From Dyella_B sp035690825 (lineage in GTDB: Bacteria > Pseudomonadota > Gammaproteobacteria > Xanthomonadales > Rhodanobacteraceae), in NCBI RefSeq assembly GCF_051954575.1, contig NZ_JBQCHP010000080.1, forward strand, positions 1 to 64,000: 64,000 nucleotides of DNA, in the 5' to 3' direction. Positions 1 through 9,345 of the stretch are shown one piece after another (position 1 is the stretch's first letter; each line of letters opens with the position of its first letter). Under the pieces are notes generated by a model. That model did not search any database. It saw nothing but the letters and a program-made list of their open reading frames with translations, and was not told the origin of the DNA. Made by a program: the position numbers and the translations under genes.

Positions 1-1034
1 GCGAGCGACGTGCCTTCGACGATGTAGTAACTGGGATTGGTGGTGCTGGATGTGGCGTTCTTGTCCACCACGATCACGTCGCCCGGTGCAGCCAGGCAGT
101 AGTTCATGGCGACGCCGCACTTGTTCGAATAACTGTCGAGCTGCGTCGGGTTGTTGCTGTTCAACGCCACCGCGACCAGCCAGCCTTTTTGCAAGTTCGC
201 ATCGGTCACGTAGCTCGGCAACGAAGCGATCGTGCTCGGGTTGGCCTGCGCGTCGTTGCCGGCTGCAAATACAACCAAGCCACCGTTGTTGACGAATGGC
301 GCATAGGCGGAGTCGAACGCAGCGTTGAGCGAGGCATTGGTGGTGTCCCAGGTAATCCCGCCCCAGGAATTGTTCATTACTTTTACACCAGCGTTTATCA
401 GATCCGCGTTCACCTGCTTGAAGAAGGTCGCGTCGTCGGCTGTCACCGTTGAGGGAGGCGTGCTGCCGTTATCGTCCGGCGCAGTGTCGGAGATGATGCG
501 CGCGGAAACCAGGTTGGCGCCGGGCGCGACACCGCCGGCATAGTTGGGAAATTGCGAGGAGGTCGCACCGGCTGCAATTTCCGATACCCACGTACCGTGG
601 CCGACCACGTCGTCGATCTTCGTGTTGTTCTGGGTCGGATCGACGTAGATGAGCTCCTGCAGCACCCGTGAACCAACCGTCGGGTTGGAGCGCATGATGC
701 CGCTGTCCACAACGCCGATGGTGACGCCGGCGCCGGTATAGCCTTTTTGTTGCAACCCGCTCGCATTGGTCAGCGACAGTTGGGCATCGATCGGCGGCGT
801 CGGCACGTTGGTACTGGGCGACGGCGATGTACCCGGTGACGGCGACGGACCGGGTGACGGCGTCGGTGTGGGCGTAGGTCCGGATGAGGGCGGAAGGGTT
901 TGCGACGGTCCGGGCGGCAGCGATGCTTTTACCGCGCTATTGCTCCCTCCCCCACCGCAGCCGCCCAGGCTCAAAGCCAGACAAATCAAGAGCGCGAGTT
1001 CACGGCGGCGCCCGGCCTGCATTTCCATTGTCAT
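1..1034 (-). CDS. Secreted subtilisin-like (S8) serine protease, lipoprotein; C-terminus cut by window edge
   Basis: About 344 residues are visible. The ATG at 1034 follows a GAGG ribosome site by 5-6 nt. The N-terminus is a lipoprotein signal (LGGC lipobox, with Cys near residue 26), followed by a linker rich in Pro-Thr and Pro-Ser repeats (about residues 40-80). The catalytic domain then starts, with the Asp motif VDSG, the His motif GHGTWV, the oxyanion motif AAGND and, at the window edge, the Ser motif GTSLA. This is the S8 order Asp-His-Asn-Ser. Family knowledge suggests an exported protease anchored at the outer membrane or, if an autotransporter domain follows outside the window, a surface-displayed one. 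It is transcribed divergently from the thiolase gene. The substrate is unknown. Confidence 0.9.
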   Translation of the reverse strand, partial: MTMEMQAGRRRELALLICLALSLGGCGGGGSNSAVKASLPPGPSQTLPPSSGPTPTPTPSPGPSPSPGTSPSPSTNVPTPPIDAQLSLTNASGLQQKGYTGAGVTIGVVDSGIMRSNPTVGSRVLQELIYVDPTQNNTKIDDVVGHGTWVSEIAAGATSSQFPNYAGGVAPGANLVSARIISDTAPDDNGSTPPSTVTADDATFFKQVNADLINAGVKVMNNSWGGITWDTTNASLNAAFDSAYAPFVNNGGLVVFAAGNDAQANPSTIASLPSYVTDANLQKGWLVAVALNSNNPTQLDSYSNKCGVAMNYCLAAPGDVIVVDKNATSSTTNPSYYIVEGTSL

Positions 1035-1263
1035 ATTTCCTCACCCTGTGATCGATCTACATCCCCAGAACGCATTGGAATGCCACTGCTCCCCAATGCG
1101 GCATTACCCCATAGCTTATTCGTTTGATTTGTAAGATTGCGAGTGGGGCAAATGCACGGCGTTTCACGAAAAAAAGCACATTTGCTGCAAAGCATCGCGG
1201 GCTGCGATAATTCGCAAATTCCTTCCCTGGCGCGACGCGCCCAAAGCTCCCCCGGAGACCCCC

Positions 1264-2448
1264 ATGTCGGACGTCAGCATTGTCATTGCCGGTGCCAAGC
1301 GCACTGCCATCGGCTCCTTCCTCGGCCAGTTCACCGGCGTACCCAGCCCCACGCTCGGCGCCACTGCGATCCGCGCGGCGCTGGAGCAATCGGGCATCGC
1401 CGCCAAGGATGTGAGCGAGGTGATCATGGGCTGTGTGCTGCCGGCCAACCTCGGCCAGGCACCTGCCCGCCAGGCAGCCCTCGGCGCAGGGTTGCCGCCC
1501 GCCACCGGCTGCACCACCGTCAACAAGGTGTGCGGATCGGGCATGAAGGCGATCATGCTGGGCCATGACCTGATCAAGGCCGGGTCGGCCGGCGTGGTGG
1601 TGGCCGGCGGCATGGAATCGATGACCAACGCGCCGCACATGGTCAACGCCCGCGGCGGCATCCGCTATGGCGATGGCAAGCTGGTCGACCATATGGCATG
1701 GGACGGCCTGACCAACCCGTACGACGGCAAGGCGATGGGCGTGTTCGGCGAACTGTGCGCCGACAAGTACCACTTCAGCCGCGAAGAACAGGATGCGTTC
1801 GCGATCGAGTCGGTCAAGCGCTCCCAGGCGGCGCAGGCTTCGGGCGCCTTTGCCGACGAGATCGTGCCGGTGACCGTGGCCGGCAAGAAGGGTGACGTGC
1901 AGGTCGACACCGACGAGCAGCCCAGCCGCTCCGACATCAATAAGGTGCCCGCACTCAAGCCGGCCTTTCGCAAGGAAAACGGCACCATCACCGCCGCCAC
2001 CTCCTCCAGCATCTCCGACGGTGCGGCAGCCCTGATCCTGCTGTCGGCCGACGATGCCAAGGCGCGTGGCGTGAAGCCGCTGGCGCGCATCGTGGCCCAT
2101 GCCACCCACTCGCAGGAACCGGAATGGTTCACCACCGCGCCGGTCGGGGCGATCAGCAAGGTGCTCGACAAGGCCGGCTGGAAGGTGGGCGACGTCGACC
2201 TGTTCGAAGTCAACGAAGCCTTCGCCGTGGTGGCCATGGCGCCAATGCGCGAGCTGGGCATTGCTCACGACAAGCTCAACGTCAATGGCGGCGCCTGCGC
2301 ACTTGGCCATCCGATCGGCGCCAGCGGCGCGCGCATCGTGGTCACCCTGCTCAACGCCCTGAAAACCCGCGGCCTGCGCCGTGGCGTTGCCGCGCTGTGC
2401 ATCGGTGGCGGCGAGGCCACCGCCATCGCCGTGGAACGTTTGGATTAA
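1264..2448 (+). CDS. atoB: Acetyl-CoA C-acetyltransferase (thiolase)
   Basis: This 394-residue protein has the normal length for a biosynthetic-type thiolase. Visible active-site elements are the acyl-binding Cys90 in NKVCGSGMKA, the NEAFAV motif, the GHPIGASG motif carrying the catalytic His, and the C-terminal CIGGG motif with the second Cys. The enzyme interconverts two acetyl-CoA with acetoacetyl-CoA, or cleaves 3-ketoacyl-CoA. With the HMG-CoA lyase and methylcrotonyl-CoA carboxylase genes nearby, the likely role is handling acetoacetyl-CoA from leucine or isoleucine breakdown. A GGAG element lies just upstream of the chosen ATG. Distinguishing short-chain thiolase from a broader beta-ketothiolase is not possible from sequence alone. 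Confidence 0.93.
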   Translation: MSDVSIVIAGAKRTAIGSFLGQFTGVPSPTLGATAIRAALEQSGIAAKDVSEVIMGCVLPANLGQAPARQAALGAGLPPATGCTTVNKVCGSGMKAIMLGHDLIKAGSAGVVVAGGMESMTNAPHMVNARGGIRYGDGKLVDHMAWDGLTNPYDGKAMGVFGELCADKYHFSREEQDAFAIESVKRSQAAQASGAFADEIVPVTVAGKKGDVQVDTDEQPSRSDINKVPALKPAFRKENGTITAATSSSISDGAAALILLSADDAKARGVKPLARIVAHATHSQEPEWFTTAPVGAISKVLDKAGWKVGDVDLFEVNEAFAVVAMAPMRELGIAHDKLNVNGGACALGHPIGASGARIVVTLLNALKTRGLRRGVAALCIGGGEATAIAVERLD

Positions 2449-2599
2449 GCAAGGTGCTTGCTTATGCTGCCGGCCGGGTGCCTAACCCAGCCCGGTTTAA
2501 TGCGGCATAAAAGTTGTTTGTAGAAACCGGTAGCGCCGTAAACGTGAAAGCGCTATTAATAATCCGCCAATTGGCATTCCACGGCTAAGGAGATCCACC

Positions 2600-2992
2600 A
2601 TGAAGTTCACGCGTACCCTTCTCGCCTCTGCGCTCGTCGCGCTGCTGGCGGCTTGCAGCAACGGCGCACAGGAAGGCGCGCAGGACGCACAGAAGTCGGC
2701 TGATCAGGCCCAGCAGGCAGCAACGCAAGCTGCTGACCAGGCTCAGAAGGCTGCCGCTGCTTCCACCGCTGCTGCCCCGGCAGCCGCTCCGGCTTCCACC
2801 GCTGCTGCTCCGGCTGCTGCTCCGGCGTCCACCGCCGCTGCCGCTCCGGCTTCCACCGCACCGGCTGCTGCTGATGCGATGAAGAGCGCCGCCGCCAACG
2901 CTTCGGACGCTGCCAGCAAGGCAGCCGACGCTGCCAAGTCGGCCGCTTCCGCTGCGAAGGACGCCTCCAAGGACGCTTCGAAGGATCACTAA
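2600..2992 (+). CDS. Small Ala-rich lipoprotein
   Basis: 130 residues with a strong AAGGAGAT ribosome site. A Lys/Arg-initiated signal with an LLAAC lipobox (Cys at about residue 19) predicts an acylated lipoprotein. The mature part is almost wholly Ala with Gln/Asp/Lys heptad-like spacing (helical, coiled-coil-like), and contains three near-repeats of an Ala-Pro-Ala-Ser-Thr unit at about residues 53-90. It then returns to Ala/Lys/Asp/Ser helix. This resembles low-complexity Lpp-like or KGG/late-embryogenesis-like stress proteins, but no family can be assigned. It is monocistronic: a clear rho-independent terminator follows. Confidence 0.85.
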   Translation: MKFTRTLLASALVALLAACSNGAQEGAQDAQKSADQAQQAATQAADQAQKAAAASTAAAPAAAPASTAAAPAAAPASTAAAAPASTAPAAADAMKSAAANASDAASKAADAAKSAASAAKDASKDASKDH

Positions 2993-3015
2993 TCCTTCTT
3001 CGTTCTGGTTGCATG

Positions 3016-3047
3016 AAACCGGCCGCCATCTGGCGGCCGGTTTTTTT
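3016..3047 (+). terminator. Rho-independent terminator of the Ala-rich lipoprotein gene
   Basis: A perfect 10-bp GC stem (ACCGGCCGCC / GGCGGCCGGT, extended by two A-T pairs) with a 4-nt loop ATCT is followed by a run of seven T. It sits 24 nt after the lipoprotein stop codon. Confidence 0.95.
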
Positions 3048-3126
3048 ATGGTCGCCTGCAACATGCGGAAGAACGGCACGCCCCGTTATCATCCGTGGTT
3101 TGCCCCGGTGATCTTCGCACGACCCC

Positions 3127-4734
3127 ATGAGCGTCCTTACCTCGCAGATCGATCCCCGCTCTTCCGACTTCCAGGCCAGCAGCGCCCAACTGCGCAGCCT
3201 GGTGGATGATCTTCATCGCCAGCTTGCGCGCAGTGCCGAAGGCGGCGGCGCCAAGGCACGCGACAAACACACGGCGCGCGGCAAGCTGCTGCCGCGCGAA
3301 CGCATCCGCGCCCTGCTCGATCCCGGCTCGCCCTTCCTGGAACTTTCCCCGCTCGCCGCGCACGGCATGTACGACGATGCGGCGCCGGCCGCCGGCATCA
3401 TCACCGGCATCGGCCGCGTGCATGGCATCGAGGTGGTGGTCGTGGCCAACGATGCCACCGTCAAGGGCGGCACCTATTTCCCGATGACGGTGAAAAAGCA
3501 CCTGCGCGCGCAGGAAGTGGCGCTGGAGAATCGCCTGCCGTGCATCTACCTGGTCGATTCCGGTGGCGCGTTCCTGCCCATGCAGGATGAAGTGTTCCCC
3601 GACAAGGAGCATTTCGGACGCATCTTCTACAACCAGGCGCGCATGTCGGGCTTAGGCGTTCCGCAGATCGCCGTGGTGATGGGCTCGTGCACCGCCGGCG
3701 GCGCCTACGTACCGGCGATGAGCGATGAAACCGTCATCGTGCGCGAGCAAGGCACGATCTTCCTCGGCGGCCCGCCGCTGGTGAAGGCGGCCACCGGCGA
3801 AGTGGTGGATGCCGAGACGCTAGGCGGCGCGGACGTGCATACCTCCACTTCCGGCGTAGCCGATCATTTCGCCGAGAACGACACGCATGCGCTGTCGATC
3901 GCGCGCGACATCGTGGCCAGTCTCAATCGCAGCAAGTCAATGCCACTGGCCGTGCGCCCGCCGCTCGAGCCCCGCTATGCGGCCGAGGAACTCTATGGCG
4001 TGGTTCCGCAAGATACGCGCCGCCCGTTCGACATCCGCGAGGTGATCGCACGCATCGTCGACGGCTCCGAATTCCACGAATTCAAGGCTCGCTACGGCAA
4101 GACGCTGGTGTGCGGCTTCGCGCATATCCATGGCTATCCGGTGGGTATCGTCGCCAACAACGGCATCCTGTTTTCCGAATCCGCGCTCAAGGGCGCGCAC
4201 TTCATCGAGCTGTGCAACCAGCGCAACGTGCCGCTGGTGTTCCTGCAGAACATCACCGGCTTCATGGTCGGCAAGAAGTACGAGAACGCCGGCATTGCCA
4301 AGGACGGCGCCAAGATGGTTACCGCGGTAGCCTGCTCGCATGTGCCCAAGTTCACCGTGGTGATCGGCGGCAGTTTTGGCGCCGGCAACTACGCCATGTG
4401 CGGTCGCGCCTATGGCGCGCGTTTCCTGTGGATGTGGCCGAACGCGCGCATCAGCGTCATGGGCGGCGAGCAGGCGGCCAGCGTGCTGGCCACGGTCAAG
4501 CGCGACGGCATGGAAGCGGCCGGCCAAAACTGGAGCAGCGCGGAGGAGGAAGCCTTCAAGGCGCCGATCCGCGACCAGTACGAACGCCAGGGCCACCCGT
4601 ATTACGCTACCGCGCGGCTGTGGGACGATGGCATCATCGACCCGGCCGATACGCGCCGCGTGCTGGGGCTGGCGATTTCGGCGTCGTTGAACGCGCCGAT
4701 CGAGCCGCAGCGGTATGGCGTGTTCCGCATGTAA
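3127..4734 (+). CDS. liuB: Methylcrotonyl-CoA carboxylase, carboxyltransferase (beta) subunit
   Basis: 535 residues, the family's usual length. The start (MSVLTSQIDPRS...) matches the typical LiuB N-terminus, and the HTARGKLLPRERI segment is characteristic of acyl-CoA carboxylase beta chains. Both carboxyltransferase halves are present, with GG-containing oxyanion segments (GSCTAGGAYVPAMSDE; GGSFGAGNYAMCGRAY). The subunit transfers CO2 from biotin to 3-methylcrotonyl-CoA in leucine degradation and pairs with the biotin subunit encoded at 13457-15454. It is separated from the other liu genes by about 7 kb of unrelated genes. No clear Shine-Dalgarno sequence is seen. No isovaleryl-CoA dehydrogenase gene is in the window. 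Confidence 0.93.
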   Translation: MSVLTSQIDPRSSDFQASSAQLRSLVDDLHRQLARSAEGGGAKARDKHTARGKLLPRERIRALLDPGSPFLELSPLAAHGMYDDAAPAAGIITGIGRVHGIEVVVVANDATVKGGTYFPMTVKKHLRAQEVALENRLPCIYLVDSGGAFLPMQDEVFPDKEHFGRIFYNQARMSGLGVPQIAVVMGSCTAGGAYVPAMSDETVIVREQGTIFLGGPPLVKAATGEVVDAETLGGADVHTSTSGVADHFAENDTHALSIARDIVASLNRSKSMPLAVRPPLEPRYAAEELYGVVPQDTRRPFDIREVIARIVDGSEFHEFKARYGKTLVCGFAHIHGYPVGIVANNGILFSESALKGAHFIELCNQRNVPLVFLQNITGFMVGKKYENAGIAKDGAKMVTAVACSHVPKFTVVIGGSFGAGNYAMCGRAYGARFLWMWPNARISVMGGEQAASVLATVKRDGMEAAGQNWSSAEEEAFKAPIRDQYERQGHPYYATARLWDDGIIDPADTRRVLGLAISASLNAPIEPQRYGVFRM

Positions 4735-4744
4735 CATGGGCTGC

Positions 4745-4816
4745 GTAGGTTGGGGTACAACCCCAACATGGCTGTCAATGCGGCATGGCGACGTTGGGGT
4801 TTGCACCCCAACCTAC
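4745..4816. repeat. GTAG-type REP pair (REPIN), copy 1
   Basis: Two inverted REP units each start with GTAG followed by the hairpin GTTGGGGT-N(3-4)-ACCCCAAC, separated by about 20 nt. The left loop is one base shorter than in the other copies. It lies between liuB and hscC, 10 nt after the liuB stop. Confidence 0.93.
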
Positions 4817-4864
4817 GGGAAAGCATCGGATCGTTTTTCAAGGAAGTACAGGGGCAAGAAACGC

Positions 4865-6556
4865 ATGATCGTCGGCATCGATCTGGGCACCACCCATTCA
4901 CTGATCGGCCACTACGGCGAGCAAGGGCCGCAACTTTTCCGCAACGCACTGGGCGATTACCTTACGCCTTCCGTCATCAGCGTCGACGATGACGGACACA
5001 TGCTGATCGGCGCCGCCGCGCGCGATCGCCTGATCAGCCATCCGAACGCCAGCGTCGCCGCGTTCAAGCGCTGGATGGGTACTGCGCGCGAAGTTCAGCT
5101 GGGCAAGCGCAGCTTCCGCCCAGAGGAATTGTCCGCGCTGGTGCTGCGCTCGCTGCTGGCCGATGCCGAAGCCGCGCTGGGGGAAAAAATACTGGAAGCC
5201 GTGATCAGCGTGCCGGCGTATTTCTCCGACGCGCAGCGCAAGGCCACGCGCGCTGCCGGCGAACTGGCCGGCATCAAGGTGGAGCGCTTGATCAACGAAC
5301 CCACCGCCGCCGCCCTCGCCTACGGCCTGCAAGAACGCAAGGAAGGCAGCCGCTTCCTGATCTTCGACCTGGGCGGCGGCACCTTCGACGTATCGGTGCT
5401 GGAAATGTTCGAAGGCGTGGTCGAGGTACATGCCAGCGCCGGTGACAATTATCTGGGCGGCGAGGATTTTCTCGACGCCCTGCAGAGCGCCTGCCTCGCC
5501 GACCTGAAACTGCGTGCGGATGAGTTCTCGGCGGTGGAACGCGGCCTGTTGCGGCGCCGGCTGGAACTGGCCAAGCGTTCCTTGAGCCAGCAAACCGAAA
5601 CCAGCGTGGAATGCCAGGTCGGCAAACATGATATCCATTGGCGCATCGATCAGGATCGCTTCCTGCACTTGGCCGAACCCCTGCTACAACGCATGCGCAT
5701 GCCGCTCGAACGCGCCTTGCGCGACGCACGCCTGCGTCCCGACCAGCTCGACGAGGTGGTACTGGTCGGCGGCGCCAGCCGCATGCCGCTGGTGTCGCGA
5801 CTGATCGCGCGGATGTTCGGCAAGCTGCCGCTGCGCCACGTGAATCCGGACGAGGCCATCGCGCTGGGCGCCTGCGTCGCTTCCGGCCTGAAAAGCCGCA
5901 ACGCCAAACTGGACGAAGTCATCCTCACGGATGTGTGCCCCTACACGCTGGGCGTAGAAATCGGCGAACGCGACGCACAAGGGCATGTGCAAAACGGCTT
6001 GTTCTCGCCGATCATCCAGCGCAACAGCGTGGTACCGATCAGCCGCGAAAGCAGCTACTACCCGCTGGCCGAACGGCAGGCCAAGCTCGGGCTGAAAATC
6101 TACCAGGGCGAAAACCCGATGGTGGAAAACAACATCAAGCTGGGCGAACTGGAAATCGCCCTCAACCCGACCTTGCCGATCCATGAGAACGAAGTGGTCG
6201 TGCGCTTCACCTACGACATCAACGGTGTGCTGCAGGTGGAAGCCACGCCCAAGGCCAGCGGCATCCGCCACGAGCTGGTGCTGCAGCAGAACCCCGGCAT
6301 GCTCGACGACGCGGAAATTCGCGCCCGGCTGGCCGCGCTTTCGGAGCTGAAGATCCATCCGCGCGCGAAGCAGGAAAACATCGCCCTGCTTGCGCGCGCC
6401 GAGCGTCTGTACGAAGAACATCTCTCCGCGCGGCAGACCTTGCAGCAGTGGATCGGCCACTTCCGGCAGGTGCTGGAAACGCAGGACGAACGCCTGATCC
6501 AGGAACACCGGCAGAACTTCAGCCAGGCGCTGGATTCGCTGGAGGCGCACGTTTGA
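4865..6556 (+). CDS. hscC: HscC-like Hsp70 chaperone
   Basis: 563 residues, close to E. coli HscC and about 70 shorter than DnaK. The ATPase domain shows GIDLGTTHSLIG (residues 4-15), the NEPTAAALAYG block, the phosphate-2 loop FDLGGGTFDVS (about 167) and the adenosine motif VLVGGASRMP (about 299). A reduced substrate-binding domain and short helical tail follow. The ATG at 4865 is chosen because an upstream in-frame start would run through the REP pair and liuB. The stop overlaps the start of the J-like gene by 3 nt, which implies translational coupling and a dedicated chaperone/co-chaperone pair. HscC-class proteins are specialised Hsp70s with few known clients, so the client here is unknown. 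Confidence 0.88.
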   Translation: MIVGIDLGTTHSLIGHYGEQGPQLFRNALGDYLTPSVISVDDDGHMLIGAAARDRLISHPNASVAAFKRWMGTAREVQLGKRSFRPEELSALVLRSLLADAEAALGEKILEAVISVPAYFSDAQRKATRAAGELAGIKVERLINEPTAAALAYGLQERKEGSRFLIFDLGGGTFDVSVLEMFEGVVEVHASAGDNYLGGEDFLDALQSACLADLKLRADEFSAVERGLLRRRLELAKRSLSQQTETSVECQVGKHDIHWRIDQDRFLHLAEPLLQRMRMPLERALRDARLRPDQLDEVVLVGGASRMPLVSRLIARMFGKLPLRHVNPDEAIALGACVASGLKSRNAKLDEVILTDVCPYTLGVEIGERDAQGHVQNGLFSPIIQRNSVVPISRESSYYPLAERQAKLGLKIYQGENPMVENNIKLGELEIALNPTLPIHENEVVVRFTYDINGVLQVEATPKASGIRHELVLQQNPGMLDDAEIRARLAALSELKIHPRAKQENIALLARAERLYEEHLSARQTLQQWIGHFRQVLETQDERLIQEHRQNFSQALDSLEAHV

Positions 6557-8001
6557 ACTGGGCGTTCGAACTGCTGGGGCTCCGGCCGGATGCGGAGGCG
6601 GCTGACGTCAAGCGCGCTTATGCACGCCTGCTGCGCACGACGCGGCCGGATGAAGATGCAGAGGCGTTCCAGCGGCTGCATGCGGCGTACAAGACGGCCC
6701 TGGCGCACGCCAACCGAAAAGCCGCCGCCAGCCCTGCGGCATCGATAAGCGCTCCACATACCGAAGCAGCGCGGCCATCACCTGCGCTCACGGCGGCACC
6801 CGCAACGCCACCCTCGACACCGGCCCATGCGCCGAATGTGAGCGTACCCGTCGTTGCGATGGGTCCGCTGACCGGCGCGGTCATTCAAGCCGCGGTGGAC
6901 GCCCAGAACGGCAACGCGTTGCTGCGCTGGCTGCAGAGCCGCGCCGAGTTCTGGTCCATCCAGGTCAAAAGCCAGGCCGCGCAAGTGGTGCTGCAACGCC
7001 TGTTCCAGCAACCGCAGGCGATATCCGCCGAATGCATGGACACGTTGCTGCAGTTCTTCGATCTCAACCACGTGCTGTCCGGCGTCAATCCGGTTGCCTT
7101 GCAAAATTTGCGCATGCGGCAGCGGACTTTGTGGGAGCTGGTTCCGCAGAACCATCATGAACTGGCGCGACGCGCTGGCCTCATGCGCAATGGCCGGCCT
7201 GACGTGCTGCTGCTGAGGAAGAATCTTGCGCTGCTTGAACGCACTTTGCATTGGATCGGCGCAACCCGCGCGGCCATGCAATCCGATCGCGCGCGTAGCT
7301 TGGCCAACCTGGTTCGCGTGTTGTCCAACAACGGCCGTATCGATGACCTGCCACCGTCCATTGACCGGCCGCACGCGACGTTCTGGCTTCGCGCCGCAAC
7401 GGCTGGTGCGCAACTGACACGTGAGCGCTTTATCCTCAATTCGTTGCGTGCAAGCGTGTTTGCGCTCATTACCGTGCTTGTGGTGGTTGGCGTTGGCGTG
7501 CTCAGCGCAGGTAGCGACGGCGTGAATTGGAGGGAGATGGCACGCGTATCGGGCGTTCTGGGCGGAAGCGTGCTCGGGCTGTGGCTGCTGCTTGCCGGAT
7601 GCTGGTGGTTCGATCAATGGCAAGGCATGCCCGAAAGCGCGCCGACACGCTGGCCGTGGCTGCGCCGGCTTGCCATTCCCGCGGTATGCGCATCGAGCCT
7701 TGCCGTATACAGCATCAATCAGGCAACGCTGACGCAGCTGCTGATTTCGCTGTGCTTTATTTTCAGTATCCGCAAGCTTCGACGGCGGCTTATCGATGCA
7801 GGCGGCATCGGCAAGCGCTTCGATATTCCGCTCACCCCGATCATCTGGGTCGGCATCATGACGATAAGCGTGCTGTCGCGCATGCATAGCATCAGCGATA
7901 TTTCCTTGATGCCGGTGCTGGCACTGCTCACGCTTGCGATCTCGATCGCAGATTTGTGGCGTCATCGCGCCTATCTGCATCCCAAGCTTGCACGTAACTG
8001 A
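6553..8001 (+). CDS. J-domain-like membrane co-chaperone of HscC
   Basis: 482 residues if started at the TTG at 6553, which overlaps the hscC TGA and has GGAG 8-9 nt upstream; no in-frame ATG fits the J-like fold. Residues 2-55 resemble a compact J domain (WAFELLGL, KRAYARLLR, EAFQRLHAAYKTAL), but the diagnostic HPD tripeptide reads RPD. A Pro/Ala linker (about 60-110) and a soluble helical region follow. About six hydrophobic segments then fill the C-terminal 200 residues. The family (DjlB/DjlC-type partners of HscC in enterobacteria) regulates the Hsp70 ATPase. The membrane part suggests that the Hsp70 is recruited to the inner membrane; this is inference. Confidence 0.8.
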   Translation: MNWAFELLGLRPDAEAADVKRAYARLLRTTRPDEDAEAFQRLHAAYKTALAHANRKAAASPAASISAPHTEAARPSPALTAAPATPPSTPAHAPNVSVPVVAMGPLTGAVIQAAVDAQNGNALLRWLQSRAEFWSIQVKSQAAQVVLQRLFQQPQAISAECMDTLLQFFDLNHVLSGVNPVALQNLRMRQRTLWELVPQNHHELARRAGLMRNGRPDVLLLRKNLALLERTLHWIGATRAAMQSDRARSLANLVRVLSNNGRIDDLPPSIDRPHATFWLRAATAGAQLTRERFILNSLRASVFALITVLVVVGVGVLSAGSDGVNWREMARVSGVLGGSVLGLWLLLAGCWWFDQWQGMPESAPTRWPWLRRLAIPAVCASSLAVYSINQATLTQLLISLCFIFSIRKLRRRLIDAGGIGKRFDIPLTPIIWVGIMTISVLSRMHSISDISLMPVLALLTLAISIADLWRHRAYLHPKLARN

Positions 8002-8033
8002 CCTTCGCTGCGCCTTCGTCAGATGCGTGCAAG
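7987..8033. repeat. Nested inverted repeat at the end of the J-like gene
   Basis: Outer arms CTTGCACG/CGTGCAAG and inner arms CTGAC/GTCAG form an interrupted stem that spans the stop codon of the J-like gene. There is no T-run, so it is a weak terminator candidate or an mRNA 3'-end stabiliser. The following stretch to 8289 holds no recognisable gene. Confidence 0.5.
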
Positions 8034-8289
8034 TTACGTATCACGTTTCGATCGATCTGAACCGCTTCGCGTTCACTCGCTTGTGACGAAGGCGCACGCC
8101 GCTTAAACGCGCACCGCGTTTGCCACCTCGCAGAAAGATTCCTGTCATTCGCACCCGCTGAGATGCGCGCCTTCGGCTGAAGGGGAAAACCCGGCATCGC
8201 CGGCCAGCCGAAAGGTCGCGCACGGAGGGAGGGCGACAGGGGATCAGCGCAGGGAGTGCGACAACCTAACTCGACATAAGGACCAAGTC

Positions 8290-9285
8290 ATGAAAAATCG
8301 TTGTGAACGTTCCAGCCTTGCCAAGGCCGCGCTGGCGGCCGTTTGCGCTTTCGGCGTCGCGCTGCCTGCGTTTGCGCAGCAGACGCTGGTGATCGAACCC
8401 GACCAGGGGCTTAGCTCGATCTACAGCCTGATCAACTCCGCCAGGTCGACCATCGACATGACGATGTACGAGCTGCAAGACACCACGGCGCAGAACGACC
8501 TGTGCAATGCAGCGGCACGTGGCGTCAAGGTGCGCGTCATCCTCGACGTGAACCATGAGCAGAGCAACAACACCTCCGCGTTCAACCAGCTCAGCAACTG
8601 CGGTGTGAGTGTGAAGTGGGCCTGGACCACATACGCGGCCACACACCAGAAGAGCATCCTGATCGACTACGGCACCTCGAATGCGCAAGTGGCGATCATG
8701 TCGCTGAACCTGACCAGTCGCTACTACAGCACCAGCCGCGACTATGCCGTGATCGAGAGCGACCCGGTCGACATGGGCGCGATCGAGGCCACCTTCAACA
8801 AGGACTTCGCGCATACCTCGGTGACGCCCTCGAACGGCGATGACCTGGTATGGAGTCCCACCAACTCGCGCACGACCCTGCTCAACGTCATCAACAACGC
8901 CACCACCAGCCTGCTGGTGGAAAACGAGGAGATGAGCGACAGCGGCATCGTCAGCGCGCTGGAAAACGCGGCCTCTGCCGGCGTGAACGTGACGATCGTG
9001 ATGACCGACAACAGCAAGTACTACACCAATCTCGACGCGTTGAAGTCGTCCGGCGCGAACATCGCCACCTATCCGAACGACAACACCTCGCTGTACATCC
9101 ATGCGAAGGCGATCGTGGCCGATTACGGCACCTCGAGCGCGGTGGCGTTCGTGGGCTCGGAGAACTTCTCGTATTATTCGTTGAACAAGAACCGCGAGCT
9201 GGGCTTGACCACGACCGATTCGGGCGTGCTGGATCAGCTCAACAGCACGATCAGCAACGATTATTCGGGTGCCAATCCGTACTAA
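8290..9285 (+). CDS. Secreted phospholipase D-superfamily protein
   Basis: 331 residues with a cleavable Sec signal (cleavage predicted after AFA, about residue 29) and an AAGGA ribosome site. Two HxKxxxxD motifs mark the two half-sites of a PLD active site: HQKSILIDYG (about residue 118) and HAKAIVADYG (about residue 261). Each is followed by a Ser/Asn-containing strand (SLNLTS; GSENFS). The mature protein is small, essentially only the two PLD domains. Superfamily members hydrolyse phosphodiesters in phospholipids or nucleic acids, and the substrate cannot be read from sequence. Export predicts a periplasmic or extracellular role (membrane lipid turnover, virulence or nuclease). It stands alone between hscC and the feo operon. 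Confidence 0.88.
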   Translation: MKNRCERSSLAKAALAAVCAFGVALPAFAQQTLVIEPDQGLSSIYSLINSARSTIDMTMYELQDTTAQNDLCNAAARGVKVRVILDVNHEQSNNTSAFNQLSNCGVSVKWAWTTYAATHQKSILIDYGTSNAQVAIMSLNLTSRYYSTSRDYAVIESDPVDMGAIEATFNKDFAHTSVTPSNGDDLVWSPTNSRTTLLNVINNATTSLLVENEEMSDSGIVSALENAASAGVNVTIVMTDNSKYYTNLDALKSSGANIATYPNDNTSLYIHAKAIVADYGTSSAVAFVGSENFSYYSLNKNRELGLTTTDSGVLDQLNSTISNDYSGANPY

Positions 9286-9345
9286 AGATGTTTACCTGCG
9301 GATTGGAGCGGGCCTTGCGCTCGCTCCAATTCGCCGGCAAGCACA

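Noticed and set aside
1057..2310. 417-codon open frame antisense to the thiolase gene
   Set aside because: It is a codon-position shadow in GC-rich DNA. The plus-strand thiolase is complete with active-site motifs, and the antisense frame has no family features.
4715..4864. Earlier in-frame start for hscC
   Set aside because: It would translate the end of liuB and the whole REP pair. Hsp70s start with the GIDLGTT strand, as from 4865.
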